Shown here: piece after piece, positions 16,427 through 25,019 of the stretch
Position numbering within the stretch: the first letter of the stretch is position 1
Layout: each line of letters opens with the position of its first letter
From: Bradyrhizobium sp. S69
GTDB lineage: Bacteria > Pseudomonadota > Alphaproteobacteria > Rhizobiales > Xanthobacteraceae
Assembly (NCBI RefSeq): GCF_009766005.1
Contig: NZ_LMUK01000023.1
Location: forward strand, 54,528-113,166
Reading direction: 5' to 3'
DNA length: 58,639 nucleotides
Program-made: the position numbers and the translations under genes
The notes under the pieces: generated by a model
Told to the model about the DNA's origin: nothing
The model's input: only the letters and a program-made list of their open reading frames with translations
Databases searched by the model: none

Positions 16427-18052
16427 TCACGCGTTGGGCGCGAACGAATCCGCGCGCGCCATCGCCCAGGCTTCGCGGAAGCGCACATCGCTGGTGCCGT
16501 CGATCAGTTCGCCCGGCCGCAGCGATGGATAGAGCTGCGCGAACGTGCACACTTCGGTGGTGGACGTGCGCTGCGAGAAATGGATCGGACGGATTTCCTG
16601 CGGATGTTCGAGGCCGGCCGCGGCGATCAGTTCGGTCAGCGCGTGCAGGGTCGAGTGGTGATAATTGTAGACCCGCTCGATCTTGTCCGGCACCACCAGC
16701 GCGCGGTTACGCGACGGATCCTGCGTGGTCACGCCGGTCGGACAGCGGTCGGTATGGCAGCTCAGCGACTGGATGCAGCCGAGCGAGAACATGAAGCCGC
16801 GCGCCGAATTGCACCAATCGGCGCCGATCGCCATAGCGCGCGCCAGGTCGAAGGCGGTCGCGACCTTGCCGGACGCGCCGATCTTGATGCGGTCGCGCGC
16901 ATTGATGCCGATCAGCGCGTTGTGGACGAAATTGACGCCCTCGCGCATCGGCATGCCCAGATGATCCATGAATTCCAGCGGCGCTGCGCCGGTGCCGCCT
17001 TCATTGCCATCGACCACGATGAAGTCGGGATAGATTCCGGTCTGCAGCATCGCCTTGCAGATCGCCAGGAATTCCCAGGGGTGGCCGATGCAGAGCTTGA
17101 AACCGGCCGGCTTGCCGCCGGATAGCCGCCGCATCTCACCAATGAAAGCCACCATTTCCAGCGGCGTCGAAAACGCCCGGTGATAGGCCGGCGAGATACA
17201 ATCCTCGCCCATCGCAACGCCCCTGATCTTGGAAATCTCCTCTGAAACCTTGGCCGCCGGCAGCACGCCGCCGTGCCCCGGCTTGGCGCCCTGGCTGACC
17301 TTCAACTCGACCATCTTGATCTGGTCGCCGGAGGCAACGCGCGCGAACTCCTCGGGGTCGAAAGAGCCGTCGCGGTGGCGGCAGCCGAAATAGCCGGAGC
17401 CGATTTCCCAGATGATGTCGCCGCCATTCTCGCGATGATAGGGGCTGAGGCCGCCTTCGCCGGTGTCATGGGCGAAGCCGCCCTTTTTGGCGCCGGCGTT
17501 CAGCGCCCGCACCGCGTTGGGGCTGAGCGCGCCAAAACTCATCGCCGAAATATTGAACACCGACGCCGAATACGGCTGCTTGCAATCCGGGCCGCCGATG
17601 GTGATGCGGAATTTCTCCTCGGCATGCGGCTTCGGCGCCATCGAATGGTGCATCCACTCATAGCCCTCGCGGTAGACATCCTCCTGGGTGCCGAACGGCC
17701 GCTTGTCGAGCACCATCTTGGCGCGCTGATAGACCAAAGCGCGGGTGTCGCGGGAAAACGGCATGCCGTCCTTCTCGCTTTCGAAGAAGTACTGCCGCAT
17801 CTCCGGCCTGATCTCTTCGAGCAAAAAGCGGATATGCGCCGAGATCGGATAATTTCGCAGGACCGCGTGACTCTTCTGGGTGAGATCGCGGAAGCCGAGC
17901 AAGGTGAGCGCGCCGAAAATAACAATCGGAATCACGACCAGATCGAACACCTTGTGATCGACGATCCCGATGCCGAGCAGCAACGCGGTGACGACAGCGC
18001 AAATCGTCAGGACGATGAAGCGCGGAGAGAACGGAAGCATCAACGTTTCCAT
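16427..18052 (-). CDS. Membrane-anchored FMN-binding glutamate-synthase-family protein
   Basis: A 541-residue protein. The N-terminus has two transmembrane helices (about 9-55: FIVLTICAVVTALLLGIGIV and VFDLVVIPIVIFGALTLLG). The rest is the FMN/TIM-barrel synthase domain of glutamate synthase (NISAMSFGALSPNAVRALN, GEGGLSPYHRENGGDI, FIVVDGNEGGTGAAPLEF). The cysteine cluster C-x5-C-x4-C in CIQSLSCHTDRCPTGV matches the 3Fe-4S ligands of GltB. It lacks the amidotransferase half of GltB, so it is a stand-alone oxidoreductase of unproven reaction. The start at 18052 has AAGGGG upstream. Confidence 0.88.
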   Translation of the reverse strand: METLMLPFSPRFIVLTICAVVTALLLGIGIVDHKVFDLVVIPIVIFGALTLLGFRDLTQKSHAVLRNYPISAHIRFLLEEIRPEMRQYFFESEKDGMPFSRDTRALVYQRAKMVLDKRPFGTQEDVYREGYEWMHHSMAPKPHAEEKFRITIGGPDCKQPYSASVFNISAMSFGALSPNAVRALNAGAKKGGFAHDTGEGGLSPYHRENGGDIIWEIGSGYFGCRHRDGSFDPEEFARVASGDQIKMVELKVSQGAKPGHGGVLPAAKVSEEISKIRGVAMGEDCISPAYHRAFSTPLEMVAFIGEMRRLSGGKPAGFKLCIGHPWEFLAICKAMLQTGIYPDFIVVDGNEGGTGAAPLEFMDHLGMPMREGVNFVHNALIGINARDRIKIGASGKVATAFDLARAMAIGADWCNSARGFMFSLGCIQSLSCHTDRCPTGVTTQDPSRNRALVVPDKIERVYNYHHSTLHALTELIAAAGLEHPQEIRPIHFSQRTSTTEVCTFAQLYPSLRPGELIDGTSDVRFREAWAMARADSFAPNA

Positions 18053-18324
18053 GGGACCCCTTGAGGCGGATTCCGCCGTGTTATTCCTCGTCGGCCGCAA
18101 GCCCAGCCGCCGACAGGCCTAAGCCGGCCACAAGCCTAATTCAAAACCCGGACAATCTGTACACGATATCCGGCGCGCCGGTCACCGATATGACAGCCGA
18201 CGCCGGTGAGGCTATCGAATCCGACCGCGAAAGATCAATGCGCGCCGGCCCGGCGCTCCCTAGATTTTTGCAGTGCAGCGTAGCTTGCAGGATGCGGTTT
18301 TGAAGCCGCAGGTTTTACCGGGAG
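18053..18324. other. Intergenic region, no gene seen
   Basis: Upstream region of the FMN protein gene and downstream of the patatin gene, both on minus. A small dyad GCGGTTTTGAAGCCGC lies at about 18294-18309, just after the patatin stop, and may act as its terminator. No conserved repeat or RNA was recognised. Confidence 0.4.
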
Positions 18325-19197
18325 TCAGTGGGCATGCGGGCGCATCTGCTCGGGAATCCCGACCTTTTGCAGGCCACCTTGCGCCAGCCACGCATCGGTG
18401 CTCGCGATCGCGCGTTCGATATGATCCGAGGTCCGCGAGAAATCGTAAGGCGAGCCCACCAGCGGACACAACGGCGGCACCACATAATATTCGATCTCGG
18501 GGCCGATATCTTCCAACTCGCTGACCAATTGCCGCGCGATCAGCAAGGTCAACGCATGCAGCGCGTTGGCGACCGCACCCGTGGGCGGCGTATCGGTCGA
18601 GCAGGCATAGCCGGTCGGCAGGATGATCAGCCGCGTCGCGCCTTTGGCAATCGCGATCTTGATCGGGGTATTGCTCGATATCGCGCCGTCGGCGAGGTAG
18701 AAATTCTTGTAGGGGACCGGCGCGAAGGCGCCGGGAATCGCGGTTGATGCGATGATCGCCTGGGCGGCCGAGCCTTCCGACAGCACCACGCTGTCGCCGG
18801 TGACGATATCGGTCGCGACGATATGAATCGGGAGCTCGGCGTCCTGCAAATTGCGATAGGGCAGATGATCGTCGATCAGCTTCTGGATCCCGTCATGCGG
18901 GATCAGGAAATCCCGCCGCCGCAGAAACCCCAACAGCGTCCGCCAATTCACCGGAAAAACGTCGTGCCGCGTCAATCCACGCCAGATGGTCTCCAGTTGC
19001 AGGACGCCCTTCAGCGTGGGATCGCCGGCGTAATAGGCCCCGTTCAGGGCGCCGACGCTGGAGCCCACCACCATGTCCGCGGAAATCCCGCGGGCGGCGA
19101 GCGAATGCAACATGCCGACCTGAATGGCCCCGTAACTTCCGCCGCCCGCAAAAACCAAGGCTGTTTTCGCGGATCCCGTTCGATCGAGTATCTGCAA
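18325..19197 (-). CDS. Patatin-like phospholipase (RssA-like)
   Basis: A 290-residue hydrolase with the patatin dyad. The oxyanion loop is GGGSYG (18-23), the nucleophile is S47 in GSSVG, and the Asp is D170 in LADGAISSN. It is single-domain with no signal peptide or transmembrane helix, so it is cytosolic or peripheral. Family members hydrolyse acyl esters of phospholipids or neutral lipids. The start at 19197 gives MQILDRTGSAKTALVFAGGG; no strong alternative. It stands alone between repeat-containing gaps. Confidence 0.9.
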   Translation of the reverse strand: MQILDRTGSAKTALVFAGGGSYGAIQVGMLHSLAARGISADMVVGSSVGALNGAYYAGDPTLKGVLQLETIWRGLTRHDVFPVNWRTLLGFLRRRDFLIPHDGIQKLIDDHLPYRNLQDAELPIHIVATDIVTGDSVVLSEGSAAQAIIASTAIPGAFAPVPYKNFYLADGAISSNTPIKIAIAKGATRLIILPTGYACSTDTPPTGAVANALHALTLLIARQLVSELEDIGPEIEYYVVPPLCPLVGSPYDFSRTSDHIERAIASTDAWLAQGGLQKVGIPEQMRPHAH

Positions 19198-19381
19198 GGC
19201 TCAACGCTCCCTGATCACCGCGTCAGCAACCGGCCGCGCGACGTTCGGGGCGTTATAGCAGCGGAAAACGCTAGCGCACTATCAAGAAAAGGTTGGGGGA
19301 TCGTGAGTGGTGCTGGCTAATGCGAGAGACGACAGCATCTCGACGTCGTCCTGGCGAACGAGGCTGTGAAATTACCCCGGC

Positions 19382-19490
19382 CGTCATCCTGAGGAGCGCG
19401 CCCTTGCGCGCGTCTCGAAGGATGGCCGCAAGCACCGAGCTGAACACCATCCTTCGAGACGCGGCCAAGTGGCCGCTCCTCAGGATGACG
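19382..19490. repeat. Palindromic element family P, copy B (simple form)
   Basis: A 109-bp element with ends CGTCATCCTGAGGAGCG and CGCTCCTCAGGATGACG around CTCGAAGGATGG ... CCATCCTTCGAG. No side-hairpin insert. The right flank GGTTCCGGTGTGTCC recurs inverted beside copy E at 55.95 kb. It occupies the gap between the patatin and ferredoxin reductase genes (19198-19529). Confidence 0.85.
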
Positions 19491-19529
19491 GTTCCGGTGT
19501 GTCCCCGCGTTCGCCGGGACGACAAAATG

Positions 19530-20303
19530 TCACCGCTCGACGAACGCCTTCTCGATCACGAAATGCCCGGGCGCGCTGGTGTTGCCTTCGAGCAGGCCGC
19601 GCGCCTCGAACAACAGGCGCAGTTCTTCCAGCATGCCGGGGCTGCCGCACATCATGATCCGGTCGGTCTCGATATCGAGCGGCGACTGACCGATATCGGC
19701 GAACAATTGCTCTGACGTGATCAGGTCGGTGATACGGCCGCGATTGCGGAACGGCTCGCGGGTGACGGTCGGGTAATACACCAGCTTCTCGCCCAACAGC
19801 GGCCCGAACAATTCATCGTCGCGCAACCGCGCCACCAGCTCTTCGCCATAAGCCAATTCGGAAACCTGCCGGCAACCATGCACCAGCACGATGGTCTCAT
19901 AGCGGTCGTACACCTCGGGGTCCTTGATCAGGCTCGCGAACGGCGCGAGGCCCGTTCCGGTCGACAGCAACAGCAGGCGTTTGCCGGGGATCAGATTGTC
20001 GGCGACCAGCGTGCCGGTGGCCTTGCGGCCGACCAGGATGGTGTCGCCCTCCTGGATCCGCTGCAACCGCGAGGTCAGCGGCCCGTCGGCAACCTTGATG
20101 CTGAAAAACTCGAGCTGCTCTTCATGATTGGCGCTCGCCATGCTGTAGGCGCGCAGCAAGGGACGGCCATCGACCTCGAGGCCGATCATCGCAAATTGTC
20201 CGTTCAGAAAGCGAAAGCCGGAATCGCGGGTCGCAGTGAAGCTGAAAAGCGTATCGGTCCAGTGCCGGACAGCAAGAACCTTCTCTCGATGGAACGCGCT
20301 CAT
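19530..20303 (-). CDS. fpr: Ferredoxin--NADP(+) reductase
   Basis: A 257-residue flavoenzyme, the usual length of bacterial Fpr. It carries the FAD motif RAYSMAS, the NADP-binding start STGTGLAPFASLIKD, MMCGSPGMLEEL and the typical C-terminus FVIEKAFVER, which stacks on the flavin. It transfers electrons between NADPH and ferredoxin or flavodoxin in the cytoplasm. The start MSAFHREKVLAVRHWTDTLF at 20303 matches the family; an in-frame upstream ATG is rejected because the extension is unlike homologues. Transcribed alone. Confidence 0.93.
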   Translation of the reverse strand: MSAFHREKVLAVRHWTDTLFSFTATRDSGFRFLNGQFAMIGLEVDGRPLLRAYSMASANHEEQLEFFSIKVADGPLTSRLQRIQEGDTILVGRKATGTLVADNLIPGKRLLLLSTGTGLAPFASLIKDPEVYDRYETIVLVHGCRQVSELAYGEELVARLRDDELFGPLLGEKLVYYPTVTREPFRNRGRITDLITSEQLFADIGQSPLDIETDRIMMCGSPGMLEELRLLFEARGLLEGNTSAPGHFVIEKAFVER

Positions 20304-20638
20304 GTGTTTGGTTTTTCCGTTTTGGCTCAAGGTAGAACGATTCTGTCGCCCGGCCTTCAACCAGACGAAAACCCCTGAAATATCGGGAGATTTGTTGTGT
20401 GACCTACGCCAACAACAGAGATAGTCAACACGCGTTGGCGCGCAATTGCGGGCTCAAAATGGCAGTCGGTTTATTTTGCCGGATGGTTCGTCGCGAGCCG
20501 CATCGACGCGCAATTAACTTGCCAAAATCGGCGTCAATCCGACTATTAATTATTGGCGAGCCTGCGCAAGACAGCGCTTTTAGAGCTATACCAAACCAAC
20601 TTTGAAAGCGGCCTCGGTGGCCGGACAACGGATCGGCG
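20304..20638. other. Divergent intergenic region (fpr / ATP-grasp)
   Basis: A gap of about 335 bp holding the promoters of both divergent genes. Its composition is more AT-rich than the neighbours (e.g. ATTAATTATTGG at about 20547). Short frames cross it but show no family features or ribosome sites. No repeat of families P or G is present. Confidence 0.4.
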
Positions 20639-21583
20639 ATGCTCACGAACCGGCGAATATTTGTCGATGCCTTGAGAAAATATTGCGCCGAACGCGAGAT
20701 CGCGATCGACGTGAAATCCGACGGCTGGCTGATCGTGATGCAGGGCGGCGACAAGCGGCGCTGCGCGTTTGGATATGACATCGGACTGAACAGCGCGGTG
20801 GCGCACCGCATCGCCAACGACAAGGCGGCAACGGCGGAAGTGCTGGAAATGGCCGGAATCGCCTGCGTGCCGCACACGCTGTTCCTAAGCCCGGAGATGA
20901 ACGAATACGTATCCCAGCCGGGATCGTGGGAAGCGATGCTGCGGCTTCTCGACGCCAACCCGCAAGGCATCGTCGTCAAGCCGAACGAGGGCACCACCGG
21001 CGAATCCGTCTTCCTGGTGAAAACCAAACCTGCGCTTGAGCTTGCGGTCAGCCGGATATTCGCTTCGCATCTTAGTCTTGCGATGTCGCCCTATCTGGAT
21101 ATCGAAGACGAGGTGCGCGTGGTGCTGCTCGACGGCGATGCCATCGTCGTCTACGGCAAAAATCGACCTTCGATCGTGGGCGATGGCCAGCGCTCGCTGC
21201 TCGAGCTAGCGCTCGCCGCGACCCCGGCCGCGCGGCGCTCGACCGTGCTGCCCGGCATGATCGCCGACCTCGATCAAGCCGAGTTGGACTTGATCCTGCC
21301 GTCCGGCCAACGGCGTGTGCTGAACTGGCGTCATAACCTCGATTCAGGGGCGCACCCGACGCTGCTGAACGAAGGAAAAATCCGGGAGGCCTGCGCCGAG
21401 ATCGCGATCCGGGCCGCGAAAGCCATCGATATCAGGTTCGCGTCGATCGACGTGGTCCAGGTCGACGGCGCCTGGCAGGTTCTCGAAATCAATTCGGGCG
21501 TGATGATGGAAGCCCTGAGCAGGGCTCACCCCGAGCTGGTTTATGCCGCGTATCATGCGGCCCTGGACAGACTGTTTCAGTGA
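20639..21583 (+). CDS. Stand-alone ATP-grasp ligase (RimK/cyanophycin-synthetase-like)
   Basis: A 314-residue protein with the ATP-grasp fold. The A-domain start is NDKAATAEVLEMAGI, the ATP-binding lysine is K114 in IVVKPNEGTTGESV, E158/R160 lie in DEVRVV, PSIVGDG (177-183) is as in CphA/GshF-type ligases, and metal ligands D271 and E283/N285 lie in VLEINSG. Such enzymes join a carboxylate to an amine via acyl phosphate, usually forming peptide bonds. The substrate is unknown. An 85-residue protein gene follows after 63 bp, which makes a ligase-substrate relation conceivable (inference). Confidence 0.85.
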   Translation: MLTNRRIFVDALRKYCAEREIAIDVKSDGWLIVMQGGDKRRCAFGYDIGLNSAVAHRIANDKAATAEVLEMAGIACVPHTLFLSPEMNEYVSQPGSWEAMLRLLDANPQGIVVKPNEGTTGESVFLVKTKPALELAVSRIFASHLSLAMSPYLDIEDEVRVVLLDGDAIVVYGKNRPSIVGDGQRSLLELALAATPAARRSTVLPGMIADLDQAELDLILPSGQRRVLNWRHNLDSGAHPTLLNEGKIREACAEIAIRAAKAIDIRFASIDVVQVDGAWQVLEINSGVMMEALSRAHPELVYAAYHAALDRLFQ

Positions 21584-21646
21584 CCGCTTTAACGGCTCGT
21601 TAACCATACCGGGACGATGGTCCGCATCATGCTCGAGGAGCATCGC

Positions 21647-21904
21647 ATGAGCGACACGCCAATCATCAGTTCGTCGGGCCCTTCTTTCCTGGCAACCCAG
21701 ACCGCCAAGCTGAGCAAGGCCGTCGGCGACGCCAAGAACAGTTTTGCGACCGCGCTAAACCGGGCTGAAGTCACCATCGGGGTCAAACCCAAGGCAGGCT
21801 TCACCAGCGGCCCGACCTATCAGGCGACGACCTTGGCCGGCCAGACCCAGGCCGCCGTCAACAACACCATCAACGCGGCAAAGTCGGCACTCCACATCAA
21901 GTAA
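21647..21904 (+). CDS. Small protein of unknown function (85 aa) downstream of the ATP-grasp gene
   Basis: GAGGAG at 21635-21640 lies six bases before the ATG at 21647, supporting a real start. The product (MSDTPIISSSGPSFLATQTA...) is Ala/Thr-rich, free of cysteine and tryptophan, and lacks a signal peptide. Its C-terminus (AAVNNTINAAKSALHIK) is predicted to be helical. I do not recognise a family. It lies 63 bp downstream of the ATP-grasp ligase on the same strand and is followed by a family G repeat that may end transcription. Confidence 0.6.
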   Translation: MSDTPIISSSGPSFLATQTAKLSKAVGDAKNSFATALNRAEVTIGVKPKAGFTSGPTYQATTLAGQTQAAVNNTINAAKSALHIK

Positions 21905-21934
21905 AGTAGAGGCCGACTGAAAGTGAACCATTTT

Positions 21935-22024
21935 CGTCATGGCCGGGCTCGACCCGGCCATCCACGTCTTTCTTGCTCAATTGCAACGAAGACGTGGATG
22001 CCCGGCACAAGGCCGGGCATGACG
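21935..22024. repeat. Palindromic element family G, copy 1
   Basis: A 90-bp inverted repeat with ends CGTCATGGCCGGG and CCCGGGCATGACG-like sequence (GGCCGGGCATGACG), and inner arms CATCCACGTCTT and AAGACGTGGATG. It is closely related to the copy at 58373-58461. It lies between two convergent small genes and would fold as a terminator-like hairpin in either direction. Confidence 0.85.
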
Positions 22025-22073
22025 AGCTTTGCCGAAAGTTGCTTGATTCTGTCGCCCGGGTTCTAAGCCAGCC

Positions 22074-22292
22074 TCAGCTCTGCATTTGCAGCAGCGACGA
22101 CATCAGGCCGCTGCTCAGCGTTGACGATGGATTGCTGCCGCTGGGGCCGCCGGCGCCGGCCGTCCGATTCTGCGTATATTGACTGACGGCCTGCTGGAAT
22201 GACGTGCCCGCGGAAGAAGCCGATTTGGATTTCGGCTGCGGTGGCGGCAATACGCTAGCGGTGCTCTTGCTGTTATTGACGGCTGCGGTCAT
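22074..22292 (-). CDS. Small Ser-rich protein of unknown function (72 aa)
   Basis: GGGAGG lies nine bases upstream of the ATG at 22292, a good ribosome site. The 72-residue product is Ser/Thr/Pro/Gln-rich and low-complexity, without signal peptide, cysteine or transmembrane segment. The centre FQQAVSQYTQNRTAGAGGPS and the end LMSSLLQMQS resemble the short tails of EF-hand or flagella-associated rhizobial small proteins only loosely; no family call is made. It lies 56 bp downstream of the position where a longer region between it and the TPR gene begins, and is transcribed in the same direction as the TPR gene. Confidence 0.5.
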   Translation of the reverse strand: MTAAVNNSKSTASVLPPPQPKSKSASSAGTSFQQAVSQYTQNRTAGAGGPSGSNPSSTLSSGLMSSLLQMQS

Positions 22293-22348
22293 GACGTCGT
22301 CCTCCCGAGGCGAGAAGCAGGTTTCGTTAACCTGTTACGAAATTATGG

Positions 22349-24628
22349 TTAACCGGCGGTAAATTGGCGCAGCGCCTCGCGAACTTGCGCGATCACCCCG
22401 CCCCACTCCCGGCCATCGGACTGGCGGAACAATCGCGCGGCCGGATACCAGGGACTGTCGTCGCGATCGAGCAGCCAGCGCCAATCCGGCGCATGCGTCA
22501 GTAAAATCCACGCCGGCCTGCCCAACGCGCCGGCGAGATGGGCGACGCTGGTGTCGACGGATATCACGAGATCAAGCTGGGAAATCAAAGCCGCGGTGTC
22601 GGAAAAATCGCCGAGATCGCCGCCGAACTGGCGCACATGGCAGCTCGTCAGCATCTCGGTCTCGCCCGAACGAACTTCCTTTTGCAGGCTGACAAAGCTC
22701 GCGTCGATGTCCAGCAGCGGCAACAGATCGCGCAAGCGCATCGACCGCTCGCGATCCCTGACATGTTTCGGATTACCGGCCCAGGCAAGCCCGATCCGCA
22801 AATGGCGTTTCGGCCCGAGCAAGCCGTTCCAATGATGCAGGGCTTGCTCCGGCGCGCGCAAATAGGGCGCATTTGAAGGAATCGTCTCGAGCCAGGTCTT
22901 GAAGGCAAGCGGCAGGCTGGGAAGCGGACACTGGACGTCGAAATTCGGCAGTGCATCGCCCTTGGCGATGATTTGCGCGACCCCGGTGAGCCCCTTCATC
23001 AGCGCGCAGAGCGGCGCTTCGACTTCCATCACGACACGCGCGCCGCGTGCCGCGACCAGCGGCACGTAACGGCAAAACTGAATCGAGTCGCCAAATCCCT
23101 GTTCGCTGTACAGCAGGATGGTCTTGCCGGCGATATCTTCCCCGAACCAGTGCGGCTGCGCAAAATGGCGCTCAGTCAGTCGCGCGGCCGGAGCCTTGCG
23201 GCGCCACTCATACTCCGTCCAGCCGCCTTCGAAATCGCCGGTCACGAGGCTCGCCAGGCCCTTGAAGAAATGCGCGTCGGCATAATCCGGGCGCAACGCC
23301 AGCGCGCGGTCGTAACTCGCCAAGGCTTCGTCGAACCGCTTCAGGTCGTAGAGCGTGACGCCGCGATTGGCGTACGCCTCGGCGTAATCCGGCCGCGCCG
23401 CGATCGCCGAATCATGGCTCGCCAGCGCGTCTTCGAGCCGCCGCAGTTTGCGCAAGGTGACGCCGCGGTTATTGAGCAAAGCAGCATCGCCGGGCCGGGC
23501 GGCGACCGCATCATCATGGCTCGCCAGCGCCTCGTCATATCGCGCGAGGTCGTGCAGCACGACACCGCGATTGGTCAGCGCCTCGACATTATCGGGCTCG
23601 AAGGCCAGCGCCTGCTCGAAACTCCGTAGCGCCTCGTCGGAGCGGCCGAGATCGTGCAGCGCGGCGCCACGATTGACGAGCGCCTCAGGATTATCCGGAT
23701 GCAAGGCGACGGCGCGCTCGAAGCTCTGCAAGGCCTGATCGGGTTTCTTCTGGTCCTGCAACGCGGCGCCGCGGCCGATCAGGGCCTCGCGATAATCCGG
23801 ACGCAAGCTTAGCGCGGAATCAAAACTGGCGACGGCCTCGTCGAGCCGCTTCAGCCTGTGCAAGGTCACGCCGCGATTATAGAGCGCCTCGGCGTGGTGC
23901 GGTTGCAGGTTGAGCGCGCCATTGTAGCTGGCCAGCGCCTCGTCATGCCGTTGCAGCCTGCCCAGCGCATTGCCGCGATTGCTCAGCGCGTCGGCATTGT
24001 CCGGCCGCAGCGCAATGGCGCGATCGTAGTTGGCGAGCGCCTCGCCGAAATGCCCGAGCTCAAAATACACGATGCCACGATTGACCAGCGCCTCGGCGAA
24101 ATCCGGCCGCAGCGAGAGCGCAGCGTCATAATCTGTCAGCGCCTCGGCGTGTCGCCCGAGCGCCTGCAAGGCGATGCCCCGGTTGTTGCGCGCCTCGGCA
24201 TAGTTCGGACGCAGCGTCAGCGCGCGGTCGTAACCCGCCAACGCCTCGTCGTGGCGCTTCAATTCATGCAGCATGCCCGCGCGATTATTGATCACCTCGA
24301 CATAATCCGGCTGCAAGGACAGCGCGCGATCATAGCTTTCCAACGCCGCACCGTAGCGTTTCATCGCCTTCAGCACCGCGCCGCGATTGCTCCATGCCGC
24401 GACAAGATTTGGCTGCAGCGCCAACGCGCGCTCATAGTTGGCGAGCGCCTTGTCGGTCCGGCCCAGCGTCGTGTCGATCACGGCGAGCAGGTTGAAGGCG
24501 GCGGCGGAACTGGGATCGGCGGACACGATTTTGAGACACATCTGCTCGGCCTCGGCGAGTTTTCCGGCGGTATAGGATTTCAGCGCGAAATCGAAAACCT
24601 CCGAGACGGTCAGGGATACGGTCGTCAT
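22349..24628 (-). CDS. Large TPR protein with C-terminal glycosyltransferase-9-like domain
   Basis: A 759-residue protein. About 13 consecutive 34-residue tetratricopeptide repeats of the pattern x-A-E-A-x-x-N-R-G span roughly 45-480. The C-terminal domain (about 500-759) resembles heptosyltransferase/GT9-type folds: GKTILLYSEQGFGDSIQFCR, LRIGLAWAGNPKH, LISQLDLVISVDTSVAHLAG. The combination is like O-GlcNAc-transferase-style TPR proteins of Bradyrhizobiaceae and may glycosylate or bind protein partners (inference). The start at 24628 (MTTVSLTVSEVFDFAL) is preferred to an upstream ATG. The repeat region is also visible as 102-bp periodicity in DNA. Confidence 0.87.
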   Translation of the reverse strand: MTTVSLTVSEVFDFALKSYTAGKLAEAEQMCLKIVSADPSSAAAFNLLAVIDTTLGRTDKALANYERALALQPNLVAAWSNRGAVLKAMKRYGAALESYDRALSLQPDYVEVINNRAGMLHELKRHDEALAGYDRALTLRPNYAEARNNRGIALQALGRHAEALTDYDAALSLRPDFAEALVNRGIVYFELGHFGEALANYDRAIALRPDNADALSNRGNALGRLQRHDEALASYNGALNLQPHHAEALYNRGVTLHRLKRLDEAVASFDSALSLRPDYREALIGRGAALQDQKKPDQALQSFERAVALHPDNPEALVNRGAALHDLGRSDEALRSFEQALAFEPDNVEALTNRGVVLHDLARYDEALASHDDAVAARPGDAALLNNRGVTLRKLRRLEDALASHDSAIAARPDYAEAYANRGVTLYDLKRFDEALASYDRALALRPDYADAHFFKGLASLVTGDFEGGWTEYEWRRKAPAARLTERHFAQPHWFGEDIAGKTILLYSEQGFGDSIQFCRYVPLVAARGARVVMEVEAPLCALMKGLTGVAQIIAKGDALPNFDVQCPLPSLPLAFKTWLETIPSNAPYLRAPEQALHHWNGLLGPKRHLRIGLAWAGNPKHVRDRERSMRLRDLLPLLDIDASFVSLQKEVRSGETEMLTSCHVRQFGGDLGDFSDTAALISQLDLVISVDTSVAHLAGALGRPAWILLTHAPDWRWLLDRDDSPWYPAARLFRQSDGREWGGVIAQVREALRQFTAG

Positions 24629-24812
24629 GCGAGTGCCCGCGGAGCCAGAATGCGCGAGCTGTATCTGACTCGCGCGGCCGCTGGCCAGCGCCAATCGGTC
24701 CAAAAGGTGGCCGGCGCCGAGCCGTCCAGCCGGAACCGGATGTATCTAAGGATGGCACTGGGGCGAGGCGCCGCTAGCGCATGATGATCCTTGATTCGAT
24801 CGGCGATTTCCC

Positions 24813-24973
24813 TTCACCTCTCCCGTTGGGAGAGGTCGGCGCCAACGGGTCGCGCGAATGCTCGCCCGATGACAGGCTCCGCGCCGGGTGACGGGTTAGG
24901 ACCTCTCGTTGGGTATAAGAACCCTCACCCGATTTGCTTCGCAAATCGACCTCTCCCCGCCGGGGAGAGGTGA
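24813..24973. repeat. Intergenic palindromic repeat (CCTCTCCC / GGGAGAGG type)
   Basis: ACCTCTCCC (24816-24824) pairs with GGGAGAGGT (24828-24836). GATTTGC/GCAAATC flank a TTC loop. CCTCTCCCC/GGGGAGAGG closes the element near 24950-24971. Phrase CCCTCACCCGATTTGC also occurs inverted at 5.8 kb. It takes up the centre of the 24629-25019 gap between the minus-strand TPR gene and the SBP gene. Confidence 0.75.
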
Positions 24974-25019
24974 AGGACAGCGCGCGGACAGCTCCGGCTC
25001 AATCTCATCTCAGCCGGCG

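Noticed and set aside
20399..20605. 68-codon frame in the fpr/ATP-grasp gap
   Set aside because: No ribosome site or recognisable domain; sits in a divergent promoter region.
22349..24628. CRISPR-like periodicity in the TPR gene
   Set aside because: The regular DNA repeat has a 102-bp period without conserved short repeats and spacers; it reflects 34-residue TPR units.
24629..24789. Possible ncRNA between the TPR and SBP genes
   Set aside because: Only the general palindromic repeat is present; no promoter plus terminator pair could be assigned.
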